Shown here: positions 12,567-24,013 of the stretch, piece after piece | Position numbering within the stretch: the stretch's first letter is position 1 | How the letters are laid out: each line of letters begins with the position of its first letter | From: Bryoerythrophyllum caledonicum | Lineage: Eukaryota; Streptophyta; Bryopsida; Pottiales; Pottiaceae | DNA length: 64,000 nt | Direction of reading: 5' to 3' | Assembly (NCBI GenBank): GCA_963971425.1 | Contig: OZ020516.1 | Location: forward strand, 34,212,199-34,276,198 | Made by a program: the position numbers and the translations under genes | The notes under the pieces: model-generated | What the model was told of the DNA's origin: nothing | Database searches by the model: none | The model's input: only the letters and a program-made list of their open reading frames with translations

Positions 12567-14315
12567 CCCTTTACCACCTAGGGTCGTTTTTGGGAAAAAC
12601 CAAGATTTCTACTGATTTTTTTTCTTTGAACCGGATTTGATGGAAATACAATGACTAATATTCATATCTAACCTTACAAAATTGAACTTAACGCATGACC
12701 TAAACTTTGGGGAAATTTTGCACAACATCCAACGGTTGATGGAATAGATTATAGTGTTTAAAGTTACTCTTTATTGGTAGTGAAAATTGTGGAATTTGGA
12801 GGGTGTACTACTTTAACCATCAAAAGATTCTTGCAAGATTTTTTTTACTTTGAATTAGAGCAGTTCACATGTGCACTAGGTTGATAGCTTCGCATTGACA
12901 TATCATATGTGAAGAAAATATTTATACACAATTATTGGTGATTTTATTTCTTTTTTCTACTTGATTGTATACAAAATTGTTCCAACCTTATATGAATCGA
13001 AACCGAAGTTTCGTATGTGAGGAGAGAGATCAACAATACCAAAACAATGAAGAATGTTTTAAAGACGAATTTCAATCAAAATTTAAGACCAAAACCGATG
13101 TGCATGTGTGTGAAATACAACATAGTATGTGGCATGGTATTCACATTATTCACTGTATTTTAGTGTATTTGGTGTATTTTGTGTTGTATTCCTAGCTTTT
13201 CCAAGAGTTCTACAAATCCAAATCATGATCTGATTGTTGGAGAGTGTTCCTGTAATGAGTGGACAAATCTGAACCAGGTATCTCCAAGCCTAGTTCCTCA
13301 TGGATTTCATGCAAGTTGAGTTTGAGCACCTCCGGAGTCCCATTTTACCCCTAAGGTACCAAGTGTCAAAAATGGGCTTTTTGAAAGTTCGGTCAGGTTC
13401 CTATGGTGTCAATATCCAACATTCTTCTTTGAAAATTTTACTCTAGAAAGACATTACCAAGACCTTAGTGGGAAAACAATTTTTTCCTAAAGTGGACATT
13501 TGATGAAAAAGTTATAGGGTTTTGAATTTTAAATGGGAAGGATGGGCACCTCGGGCACCTCCAAAAACTTTTGATAGGACACTCTATTGAAAGTGAGATT
13601 TTCAGTACTCGCAATTTATATTATTTCCCTTCATATTGTCAAAAAAAAGTTCTTGTCTTTAGTGAAAAATAGCATATCAACCCAAGTCAAACATTTTTAG
13701 TCAGTGTCCTTCATTGTTGGGCGAAGTACCAAAGAAACTTCTTCTTTTCCACATAAAACCTAGGTATCTTTATATTTATCACTTTTTATTTTTTCCACAA
13801 CAATATGTAATGTAAACCTTCTTATTAACCATTTAGATTATCAATCAAAAACATATTAAGTTAAAAAAATTTAAAGTGTGAATTAACAAATTTCAAGCCT
13901 CCACTCCTTGCACACTTGTTTTGAATATGCTACACCCCGTCTCTACCTCTAAAAATTGGTGTGTAAGGAGCTAACATCATGCTTAACAAGATGGTAATAG
14001 ATTTAGACCTTGTGTAGTGAAATTTTTTGACACCAACTGAAGTCAAAGTCTACTGATCCACTAAACGCAGGGAAGAAAATGAACCATTTACTTGACTTCA
14101 AACACTGTAATCTTTCAATCCGTGCGGTCAAAGCTTATGGAATTTTGTACATGTATTTCTTAATAAGCCTTCATTGAGATCCTACAATCAGAACTAAAAA
14201 TCAAAGTTTTGTTACCTTCTTTATTCATTGCACTAGAATCCAACAATTTTGAAGTGTTTTTGGTGTAAAACTGTCACGGTACCTTAGGGGTTAAGGCTTC
14301 CTGGGCACTAAAGGG
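12567..14315. mobile_element. TTAA-flanked non-autonomous DNA transposon, family E copy A
   Basis: The element is bounded by TTAA at 12563-12566 and 14316-14319. Its ends are imperfect inverted repeats: the left reads CCCTTTACCACCTAGGG, and the right, reverse-complemented, reads CCCTTTAGTGCCCAGGAAG. It has no long coding frame, so it would need a transposase in trans. TTAA targets with CCC...GGG ends are the hallmark of piggyBac; Kolobok also uses TTAA. Relatives lie at 33328-34129, 36923-37483 (inverted, cut), 38900-39250 (diverged, inverted) and 54654-55370 (diverged). Confidence 0.75.
13348..14290. mobile_element. nested TTAA element N (943 bp) inside element E copy A
   Basis: The ends are a perfect 13-bp inverted repeat, CCCCTAAGGTACC. 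It is flanked by TTTA (13344-13347) on the left and TTAA (14291-14294) on the right, i.e. a TTAA duplication with one changed base. The related copy at 33328-34129 lacks it, reading CATTTCAGGCTTCC across the site. There is no coding frame. A diverged fragment with similar interior sequence lies at about 17540-17830. Confidence 0.85.
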
Positions 14316-14432
14316 TTAAGCGCTTCTCCTGCAAGACATCCCTTGCGACAAACCACTATGTTTTGGGGTAACATTCTTGACTAACGAGGAAATGATTTGA
14401 ATGGTTGAATCTAAGTTTGAATTTCTAACAGC

Positions 14433-16660
14433 ATCGCCACCCGTACCTGACACCGCTTGATGTCGGGGCGGAGGTTCCAAGGAACGCCCCACCGCGCCGC
14501 AGTCTTCACCGAGCGGCGTCGCCGGGCGGCCTCCCAGCCGGTCTCCGTGCATTCCACTGGTGGGAGCACAACGGGCGAAGCTGCAAGCCCGGTCTTCTAC
14601 GATTGGGCAGAATTGACCTCATTGATTGCTTCTTAATGGCGTATTTCACTACATAACCTTGCAAATTACATTCATCGCAGCGGATTTATGGTAATTTCCG
14701 ACCATATTATGGTAATTTTTTAGCGCCATATTATGGTGTTTCAACTGCGACTAAGTAATGATGTGCACGCTTTGGAGTTATCCTGGAAGGAAATCAATTA
14801 TTCCCCAAGTGCTCCCGCTACTAAAACAATGGGAAATTACATGAGTATTGCATGAGTTTCGTACATTATTAATTCACCATGGAGAATGTTCAAAATTTTG
14901 GATAACCCTCAAGATTTTTCTACACGATACCCCTATATTGTATCCGTGTCCATATCCATGTAATACCGAGGTGAAACTCATGTGATGCCTAGGTGAAACT
15001 CATGTGATATATAGGTAAAACTCATATAATACCTAGGTGATGTTTGTTGTATTCTAACCACTGCAAGTTGGCAAAATAAAAAATTTGATAGGGATGTCTT
15101 AAAATTCTTCTTTCAATGCTACCCACGTCAAAAAAGTACACTGTTCAACTCTGCAGGACTATTATCTAGCTCTGTAGTACCATGTTAGCTGCCCTAAACT
15201 TCAGTTTTTGATGTTTAAAGCACCATTACTTTTTCCCTATGGATCCAATAAAATCCTACAAATATAACTTGTAGTACTATTCTTAGTAAAATTTTCAAAT
15301 ATTTATCTTCAAAATTAGATTTTCAGAATCCTGCTCAGATTGATTTGTATACTATAGGTATAAATTGTCCTTTGGAAGTTAAAAAGGGATTTAAAAACAA
15401 ACAATCTTTATCTAAGCTATATGACCCACTATAATACTTAAAACACCACAAATCTAAGCACACATTTGAATATACACAATCAAGACTTTAGTGGGAACAT
15501 CCACTCTTGTTAACTTACTAAGCGTTACTTTCTTGTCACTCAATAGGCAACTAATTTGTACCACTTTTCTTGCTCGTAGTTCTTACTTATAGCACCATGT
15601 CACTACATGCTACAATATAAACACGGAATTAAGCAATTATGCACTTGGCCAAGTGCGCTAATTGGCGCTCAATAATAACAAGATTTTGAGCGGAAATGTG
15701 TTTTGAAAAAAATTAAATTAGGAAATCCCTTTATCTTCTTTGTTATGTTTTGTAACAATTTCATTAAATATTGGTTTCTTGATGTGTACATAAGTGAATA
15801 CTTTTCACTATTATGCATAATATATGATTATGGCATTTTGTTCTTATTCCATGTACAAAATTACATTGACCATGTATTTATAAGAACTTATTTATATACA
15901 TTTTGTTTCATGAGATGATTTTCAATGTCGTGCTACAAATACAATTTGTTTTAGGAGATATAATGATAATGTACGCAATACAATGATAAAGTGTGTGGTT
16001 TAGCACTGTATATTTATTATATATATATACAACAGAATATAAATATTAAATAGTACAAATATCATATACTATAATTAAACATACCATCTCTAAAGCGAAC
16101 ATATGAATCACACTATACTAGTCACCTAAACATCATGTATGCTCAGGTACGGTATGACTCAAGAGTCTTCATCATCATGTGGCGAAGCGACTCCCGCAAC
16201 GACTCCCATAACGTGTTCCATGGCCAAAAAGAGGATGAAAAACAACGGATGAAATGCCAAAAAAAATCAAATTGGAATGGAAACTAAGCTTCATAAACTT
16301 CATTTCATTAGTTGGACTCAATATCAAAAAATATCATTTTATTGACTCAAATTCAGATTTAGTGCTGAAGCTAGAATGTAGGAAATCGGAAGAATTTCTG
16401 CAAATCTTCACTGCGGTGAATTCAACAACTTTTGACGATTTTTCGGAAAAAGAGAAAAAATGGAAAAAATCTGAAAAAAATGTGAATGATACCTCCAAAG
16501 TCAATCTACAAGGAAAAAAAATTTCAAGCTGTTTTGCATTGTCAAAAATGAGTTATAGGCGTTTCCGTTTTGCCCAAATCTATGGGAAAAAAACTTTTTT
16601 TTTTTTTTTTTTTTTTTCTCCCTTTACACCGTAGCAAATCCAGATGATTTGTCGGGCAGG
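14433..16660. other. intergenic repeat-derived DNA
   Basis: There are no genes. A GC-rich patch at 14425-14630 contrasts with its AT-rich surroundings; I could not assign it to rDNA, organelle DNA or a gene. The rest is AT-rich, with a short TA run near 16018-16028 and a run of about 21 T near 16597-16617. Confidence 0.45.
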
Positions 16661-16730
16661 GTATCATCACAACAAGGTATCAGCAAGGCTGGGTATCATC
16701 CGGGTATCCTGGTGGTGGACTAAGGACTTG

Positions 16731-17351
16731 AGGGGTGTGCGTACGCACGGAGTTTTAGAGGGAGAGGGAGAGGGAGAGGGAGAGACAACGAGCGCAAGGG
16801 GATGGAGAGAGAGGGCTGGAGTTAGAAGGAGAGGTGAGATTAGAAGTAGAAGAGAGAGATAGGGTTTTGAGGAGGTGTGAGGTTGCGGCTAGGAGGGAGG
16901 GAAGGTGGGTGAGGGCGAGGAAGTTGACGTCAGGCGAGGACGTCAAGGAAGACGACCAAGCGAGGACGGCGAGGAAGACGACCAAGGAAGGACATCACGT
17001 TGAGAATGACCAAGCGGAGAGCAAGACGACCACGCGGAGAGCAAGACGACCAAGTGAGGAGGAAGACGACCAAGCAGGGAGGGGGCGGCTGCTCAAACTA
17101 CGCCGCATCAGCCCGTGGCTGCTGTTTGGAGTTAGGACGTGCAAGTTTAGCACGAGGAGCAGAAGCAGCAGCCTAGTTGTGAGGTGCAGCAGCCTCGTTG
17201 GGTGGAGCAACAACCTAACACCCCATGGCAAAACCTTAACACCCTAACACCTCATGCTTGAAACCCTAACACACCATGGATACCACTATCCTTGCGCACT
17301 TGAAACCCTAACCACCTAAGACACCCCTGCGTACGCACACCCCTGAGGTCA
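16731..17351. mobile_element. GC-rich element bounded by ~18-bp inverted repeats
   Basis: The left end, GAGGGGTGTGCGTACGCA (near 16731), recurs inverted at the right as TGCGTACGCACACCCCT (near 17328-17345). Between them lie a GAGAGG microsatellite (16760-16790) and a ~20-bp imperfect tandem repeat of GAGGAAGACGACCAAG words (16930-17080). The bounds look like a non-autonomous DNA transposon, but I found no clear target duplication. Open frames inside are repeat translations. Confidence 0.5.
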
Positions 17352-17830
17352 GTTTTCCAAACATGGAAACGGCGGCGCCGCCAAATTAGGGTTTTATAAA
17401 TTAGGGTTTCCAGATCTGGGGTTTGGCAAAAAAAGAACATTTGAAACCAAGTTAGACATTTTCACACATGTTGAGCACTTATATTCTTCATAAAACTAGA
17501 GATCTCCAAAAAAAAAATTAAAATTTATTTTAACCATAATATGTGGTGAAAACCTTATTATCATCCGTTTGGATTATCATACTACAACATATTTTGTTCA
17601 CAAAAAAATTAAACATGAAATGGTAATTTTTCAAAAGATTTTAACTTCCACTCCTTGCACAATTGTTTTGAATATGCTATACTCCGTTTCTATGCCTAAA
17701 AATTGGTGAATATAAAACCAACATCATGCTGAACACAATTGTAAACAAATTAGACCTTGTGTAGTGTAAAGATTTGATACCAAGTGAAGTCAAAGTCTGT
17801 TGACCTACAAAATGCAAGAAAGGAAATGAA

Positions 17831-17861
17831 CTTGAATTTCAATATAATATTGAAATTCAAG
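17831..17861. repeat. perfect short palindrome
   Basis: A 15-bp arm (CTTGAATTTCAATAT) is followed by one A and then its exact reverse complement. It sits at the end of a fragment related to nested element N. It would extrude as a hairpin; function unknown. Confidence 0.7.
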
Positions 17862-17958
17862 TTAATTGAAATTCAAACCCAAACCCATTTTTAAGACAAA
17901 CATTCAAACCAACAACATGAGCAAATGACTTGGTGTATCACGCTCTTTCCAAATGCCA

Positions 17959-18311
17959 AGAAGAAGAAGAACTTCGATCTCCGAAGGAGACCCCTGTGAA
18001 TATAGTGTTTGTTCACTCTCTTCACTAAGCATGTGGCCATGAGACATAGGCTAGTGTAATAGAACTACTCCCCCCTCTCAAGGATAAACACTTTTCTACA
18101 CTAAGTGCTTCCCTACACTAATTGCCTTAGAGACAACCGACATGTCATCTCCCCCAAGGGCTTTGTGGGTCCCCATACAACGAGGCCATGGGACCCCGTA
18201 CCATAATTGGGTGGACTATGGTGGTAAACACCACGCCGGCAATAGGACTTGAACTCACAACCACCTCACCGGTGTGCCATGACTCAAACCACTACACCAA
18301 GGCCGTGGTGC
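17959..18311 (-). mobile_element. tRNA-derived SINE, complete, with 14-bp target duplication
   Basis: The insert is flanked by identical 14-bp copies of CTTTCCAAATGCCA at 17945-17958 and 18312-18325. Read on the minus strand it begins with a tRNA-like head: box A-like TGGTGTAGTGG and box B-like GTTCAAGTCCT, the internal pol III promoter. A unique body follows, and it ends in a GTTCTTCTTCTTC tail rather than poly(A). The last ~130 nt resemble the 3' end of the LINE at 55575, including a hairpin at 17977-17991. SINEs have no proteins and borrow a LINE reverse transcriptase. Confidence 0.88.
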
Positions 18312-18671
18312 CTTTCCAAATGCCACCTATATTGGTCACTTGCTACTGAGCATTGCTTACTAGAAGTGTCTATCCTCAAAAATGGGCAATAGTTTCAATT
18401 CATTAGCCTATATCTTGTAACCAAAGATGTAGTGGAGGGAATGAACATGTACAATATTCACACTAGCCACTCTTTAGGACTAAAGTGAATCTTTCTTTTT
18501 AACTCCTTTGTACATCTACATACAACCTCAAAATAGAAAATAAATAAATTATATATACATGACAAGAATATACTTGTTAGAACCATAAAAACAAATAATT
18601 ACCTTTAAGCCATCCACCAAAGAAGACATTGTAGAATTAGCAAGAATATTATCAAAATTGAAGAGGTTACC

Positions 18672-18921
18672 CCTTACTGCTAAAGGACCAAGTGTTTGTT
18701 TGGGGGACAATATTTTTCATTGTTTTAATTAATGATTCTAGAGAGAGGACTTTGAGTGCAAGCATCTTCCGATCCTATTGTCAAAATTCACAAATTTTTA
18801 CCACATCATCTCATATAAGTTTAGAAGAAGGCTCTATGTTTACATTCTCAAAAAGTTCATCTTGGCAATTTCTTAACCAATGGAGTAGAGAGTCTTCTAA
18901 CATACCTTGGTCCTTTAGAAG
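18672..18921. mobile_element. short TTAA-type inverted-repeat element
   Basis: CTAAAGGACCAAG (18681-18693) and its exact reverse complement (18906-18918) bound ~240 bp. The outer flanks are TTAC on the left and TTAA (18922-18925) on the right. Similar right ends (GGTCC...AGGGGTTAA) occur at 19375 and 36715, so it is probably a small or deleted relative of the CCCCTAAAG family. Exact ends are uncertain. Confidence 0.45.
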
Positions 18922-18925
18922 TTAA

Positions 18926-20670
18926 CACACATTTAAAAAGGAATTTCTAGGAGGCTACTTGCATAAAAATCTTAATAAGAATAAAATAAATAACTGCACA
19001 TAAAACAAAAACATTCATAAGGTTGAAGCGAGCAAAAAACTATACTAAATACAAAGTATATAATGTATCTTATCTTTGATTGGAATCTTGCTACACGCAC
19101 AATTTCAAGAATTTGGTGTGTTTGAACCTGGCTTGTCCAAACTAAGTTCTCTCTTAATCCTTTAAAAGAACCAAAGCAATTTAGAGGAATATCTACTCCA
19201 TTGATTAAAGACTAGCAAGATGAACACTTTGGGAATGTAAACGTGGGATCTTCTTCTAAACTTGTTTGCAATGATGTGGTAAAAACTTTGCCAGTTTTAA
19301 CCGTATTGATTGAAAAATAATTGCACTCAAAGTGAAAAAAATTCTCCCCCAAAGGAAACTTGGTCCTTCAGGGGTTAAGATTGTTATTCCAAGACATATT
19401 GCTTCATTACATAACAAAAAATAAGAACAGTCAAAAGGCACATACACATTGTGCAGTTCTGAAAATCTCACACCAGAAGTGCAAGCATAAAGTTAACGAT
19501 GAGTTATGAAACTCAACTTGCTAGTACGGTCTAGTCATCATTTTTGTGTTGAAATCAACCGAAGACAAGCAACAAGTATTATTAGCGAACAATTTTCTTA
19601 GAATTATTCCAAGCCGAAGCAAAATAACTACAGTAAAATTGAGATAAAATAACTATCTTGAAAGTGAAAGGCGTCACCTTGCATGTCACTCCCTACTTTA
19701 TGGTCTTAACCATGTAAGGACGATAAGCGCATGGGTGGTCATTTTTGAAGTAATATGTGTAACATATCCGCCAGTTCATCACAACATGATCCACGAACTA
19801 AAATAACTTGCTTGGATCTGTGCACTTTTGACAAATGTGCACTGGAGTCTGATAGGCGAACTACAGTGATTTCCATGAAGTGGGGTCGTGGTGAAATGTA
19901 CCCTATGATGTTCTACATGATCTATTACACTCGTAGATTCTCTGAGACCTTGTGAGCTCATAGGCCTTAAAGGGTTAAGTTAGTAATTGGGAATACTATT
20001 ATTTTTTTTTATAAAAAGATCTTGCTTCCTCAACCAATTAAGATTTAGAACTTATCTTTTGATATAGCTCCTAATTGAGTTCTTCGTAGTAATATTCTCC
20101 CAATGTCCATCTCATTGCAGCTTCCAACGTATATAGCTCCAAAATCTATTGATGCCAATGGAGTCTTTCATTTACTTCTTGCCAACCTCTTCCTTCTTCA
20201 ACCAAGATTTCTCCATGGATTGATTTGAATCAGTCTTTATTAGAATCCTTGTTTCTTCACCCAATTTCTTTAGCCCCTAAATGACCAAAGAATTTTAGAG
20301 GAATCTCTACTTTATTAATTAAATATCAAGATGAGCTTTTTGAGAATGTATCCGTAGGATCTTCTTGTAAACTTATATAAGATAATGTGGTAATTTTTTT
20401 TGTGAATTATGACTATACGGAATGAAAAATCATTGCAGTCAATGTGCAAAAAATTGTACCCTGTAGGTACATTTGGTCTATTTAGGGGTTAATTCTTCAT
20501 TAGTTGTTTTTATGACTCCACCCAAAAACACACTCTTCCATTATTCACTTTTGACAGACTTATGATTTTCTCTATAATTAGGGCTTCATTAACCTATTTC
20601 CAAGCAAAACAGTCCATCAGCTTTAGTAATTCATATACACTCACTATCCAATCTAGGATCCCTTTCCTCA
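18926..20670. other. repeat field with several TTAA-element right ends
   Basis: There is no gene. Right termini of TTAA elements are visible at 19375-19378 (CCTTCAGGGG|TTAA), 19975-19978 (TTAAAGGG|TTAA) and 20489-20492 (ATTTAGGGG|TTAA). Segments 19140-19375 and 20270-20490 are diverged direct copies of each other. Segment 19860-19975 is the inverted counterpart of 39940-40070. The matching left ends are not clear, so only partial elements can be claimed. Confidence 0.5.
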
Positions 20671-20674
20671 GTAA

Positions 20675-20898
20675 CTCTTAAATGTTAGAAGGTGCCTCTG
20701 GTGGTCGTAATATTCTACACCTATGGTGTTGTATTTGAACACGATAATGTTTAGATTTATTGAAATGACCTCCAAAAGAAAGAAGTTAGTGAAAGAATCT
20801 CCAATCCAAAGGTATAAGTCTTACTAAACTTTAATATTGTGTATTCTATAAAGTAAAATACGTGCCTTTATAAACAATTCCCAACTACCGTTTAAAGG
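20675..20898. mobile_element. short TTAA-type MITE, family F copy 1
   Basis: This 224-bp element starts CTCTTAAATGTTAG and ends with the inverted-repeat-like CGTTTAAAGG. It lies between GTAA (20671-20674) and TTAA (20899-20902). It is similar to 54424-54649 and, inverted, to 37488-38002; all three share GAAGGTGCC near the left end and AATGACCTCCAAA inside. There is no coding capacity. Confidence 0.65.
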
Positions 20899-20999
20899 TT
20901 AAAATCCACTGGGCATTACCTCCATAATGTGACAATCTCCACGTGACTCACTTCAACAAAACTGCTCTCATAATTTCCCATTCTCCTCTTCTTTTATAA

Positions 21000-21175
21000 A
21001 TTCTTCAATCTCCTTTATATTTACTGAGATACCCAGGCCATGCAATACTATGACCCCTGCAAACTTTGCCAAATATCCGGCCGCTGAAATTCCTGCAGAT
21101 ACCTGGGCCCTTGCAATTGCATGAAGACACCCGGGCCCTTGCAAAGACCTGTAGATACCCGGGAACTGCAAACGC
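21000..21175. repeat. imperfect direct repeats upstream of methyltransferase gene
   Basis: Three or four imperfect copies of GATACCTGGGCCCTTGCA (variants with CCCAGG and CCCGGG) occur between about 21025 and 21175, upstream of the coding start at 21330. They could lie in the promoter or leader; no function can be assigned. Confidence 0.4.
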
Positions 21176-21329
21176 CTCCGATACCTGTTTCCTTGTCTTT
21201 CCTTGTCACTGAAAGCACAGTTGTTGTCGTCACGCAGCTTATCTTGTCCCAGAGTTGTACGCAGTTGCACATTCGCAGCTCCTGGAATTGGCGTCGCAGC
21301 TGCGCCAACAGCAAGCAACTGCAGCGGCA

Positions 21330-24013
21330 ATGTCGTCTGCATTCCTCTTCCCATCGTCATCGCCATCTCCATGCGTGCGCTTCAACCCCGCAGCACACTC
21401 GCTGCCGCAGCAGCTCCCTCGCCTCCGCGGCTGCCCCTCTACTTCTGGTGCCTCGCACCCCCACCTCGTGCTCTGCGCTTCCTCTCGCCGCTGTAAGCAC
21501 CCGTTTGCTCTTGTGTCTGTGTCGTTTTTTGTCAATTTGGTTCTGACTGTGTGTCTTCAGCTGACAAGAGTCCCAGTAAAGGAAGGAAGAAGCGGGCTGA
21601 TGCGGTGGCGGAGGAGGAGGTTTTTAATGTCGACGGTGGCTGGAAATTTGACTTGGATTCCACTGAGAAGGCAAGGTGCTCGCTGGTTGTCGCCCTTTTC
21701 TGAATTGGGCGATTTTAGGGTTTCAGGTGGTGATTGTCGACGTAGCCGTATGGTTGAGGACGAAATCCTGGTTTTCATTGTTTGTTCAGCATGTTGATGA
21801 TTCTTTTTATGCCATTCGGATTAGGGTTCTTTGGCCCACTCGTGGAAGGTTTCTTTGATTTTAATAGTTTGTTGTCTGTGGATGTGATGGTGGACAGATG
21901 ATTGAAGTAGCCGGTGTGCAAATTCCTGTGCGTTTGAAGCAGCAGTTAGAGCAGGAGCGGCAGGTTGTTGAAGAAAGAGCACAGCGACGTGCGGGTCCAA
22001 CTAAGGTGGAGGATGCCCCCAGGCTTACTCACAAGTTGTTGAAGGTATTTACAAGTTTTGGATCAATCATGAGCCACCTTTTTACAGAGATGGCTCTTTG
22101 TCTACGAAATTGTTGAATTGACCTCGCTCATGAAACTACCATCTGAGTTTATGAGTATTCTCTAATGTCCTCTTTGATGATAGGTCATGCATGATTTCAT
22201 TAAGCCTTTGACGCTTTTGGCACGTAAGTTATTTCTTGTGAACAGGTTGCTGGTGAAGCAAGTTAACCATCCGGTTCTGTTCTCATGCGGATTCATTCTG
22301 AAACATCTGGGATTCATTTGTCAGGTAATGGCAGGCAAAGTGGGCGGTAGAAAACTAGCATCACCAGCGGATTTGAATGTACGGCCGATGATGGAAGTTG
22401 TTCGTGGGGCAGTGTTCAACATATTACAGGTACACTTCGCATTACACATTCTTGCGGCCGTGTTAATGTGACGCATGAATCATATGTCAGATTAAGCCAC
22501 GCATTGTCTTCTGTGAACTTTAACCTGTTCTGCTGGATTCAATTCTTGTGTTTCAGTCTCTGGGTGGATGCTCAGCCCACCTTCCACCTGGTCGGTGGTT
22601 GGACCTTTACAGCGGCACAGGATCGGTTGGGATTGAGGCACTTAGCAGGGGCTGTGAAGCGGTATGGTCTTTTTATAATTCGTGCAGTTTTGCAATTGAA
22701 GCTGGATGTGCTATCTGATGAATAGAGATTTCATTATTGTGCTTTTGATAAGAATTGAAACTCTGCTGCGGCGTGCAAGAGACCCATAGATCTGTTCATA
22801 TCGAAAAGTTTTTCTCAAGTTCAAAGTGACGAGTCTCTTGGAGTTCACTTTGAGGAAGTTAGTCACTTTGACGCGAAGCAAAGGTTTTTCTCGACTTGGT
22901 TCTTGTGTGTAGGCGCATTTTGTGGAGATGGATTCGTGGGTTGTAGATCAAGTGCTGGACCCCAATTTAGTAGTGACTGGCTTTCAAAGCCAAGCAGTCG
23001 TGCACATCTCTCCCGTGGAAACCTTGTTGCAGCAGGCAGCTGAGAATGGTGGTAAGCTAGTCGTCCTCTATTGTTCACGTTGCTTGCATCTCAATCCCTA
23101 GTAATTTTCGAAGAACTTTTATGTTGGTTGACATGGAGTTAATGTTCCTGTTTTTATCAGGATCATACTAGGGTGATTCTGAGGGTTGTTGTGTGTATTT
23201 GTTTGGATAGTAGTTTTAGTTGAATCATTCATGTGTCGCCTTGGCCTTGAGATTGACCGTACTGGAATTTCTGTCTTGAAAGCTGGCATTCTGGGAGGCC
23301 AATTTGACTACATCAGTGTAACACCTCCCTATGAAGCGGTTGTCTTTTCCGAACTGATGCAGCAACTCTCCATGTCCCCACTTCTCAAGGATGACACATG
23401 CATTGTAAGTAGCACATGATCGCCTATGAGCTCCTGAGAAGTAGTTGTTTTACAAATTTACGCGCAGTCTGCCATGTCTTTTTAGTACGTAGCTATCATA
23501 CCATATGTGTAACTTAGTATTCTGATATTGGTGCTGCTGTGGTTCTGAACCGCGAATCCTTTTCACGGGGTCGTTCTGAAACAATCAGACGTACACACCT
23601 CACTTTTATATTTGCTGTGTCGTTCAGGTTGTTGAGTATCCAATAAAGTCAAAACGGGAGATGCCAGAGACATGCGGGCCGCTTGTGAAGGTATCCAATT
23701 CTATTTCTTCTATTCAGAAAGTCTAGCTTCCTGGAATGGTGCGCTTCTGAGTCATTATGTCTCCTGTGCATCATGTGTCTTATGTGTCCAATGTACTCCT
23801 AATTGTACTTGGATGCACTGAATCAGAGGTGAGAACGAAAATATAGATGTTTGAATGGTTTTCAGACTCAGATAAAAATGGCTTGTTCATTTCATCTCAA
23901 CTCACTAGAGCTAACGCTACGATTCGATGCCAAACTATGTGCAGATAAAGGACAGACGATATGGTCGAACTCATGTGGCCTTTTATGGACCTTCATGGGC
24001 CAAAGATGATTGA
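21330..24013 (+). CDS. RsmD-like RNA methyltransferase, probably plastid, 9 exons
   Basis: Exons are 21330-21492, 21561-21670, 21898-22044, 22325-22429, 22557-22661, 22913-23051, 23283-23404, 23628-23690 and 23945-24013, giving 340 residues in continuous phase. The first ~55 residues are S/P/R-rich (MSSAFLFPSSSPSPCVRFNP) and look like a chloroplast transit peptide. The methyltransferase part follows: RPMMEVVRGAVFNILQ, then the SAM-binding loop WLDLYSGTGSVGIEALSRGC, then AHFVEMDSW with the acidic residue that usually contacts the ribose, then FDYISVTPPYEAV. The family uses S-adenosylmethionine to methylate guanine-N2 in small-subunit rRNA; bacterial RsmD makes m2G966 in 16S rRNA. The catalytic motif is TPPY rather than bacterial NPPY, as I recall from plant homologues. 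Intron 2 appears to use a GC donor (GAGAAG|GCAAGG). An in-frame ATG at 21255 could give a longer N-terminus. The gene is convergent with the inositol-phosphate synthase gene. Confidence 0.87.

Larger units (their letters stand above)
12310..14432. repeat. dispersed block X, copy A (carries nested TTAA elements)
   Basis: From about 12310 to 14432 the sequence matches 33070-34243. It shares ~250 bp of left flank (starting near GGATGTTTCAAAAGTGTT) and ~110 bp of right flank (ending GTTTGAATTTCTA). The shared flanks enclose a TTAA element, so the block already contained that element when it was copied. Copy A is about 0.95 kb longer because of one further nested insertion. No terminal repeats of the block itself were found. 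Confidence 0.8.

Noticed and set aside
16834..17247. 137-codon frame rich in Arg/Glu/Asp
   Set aside because: It is the translation of a ~20-bp tandem repeat inside an inverted-repeat element, with open frames on the opposite strand as well.
21255..21797. Single 180-codon frame over the methyltransferase start
   Set aside because: Only its first part is exon 1; after 21492 the frame runs into an intron, and the spliced model matches the family far better.
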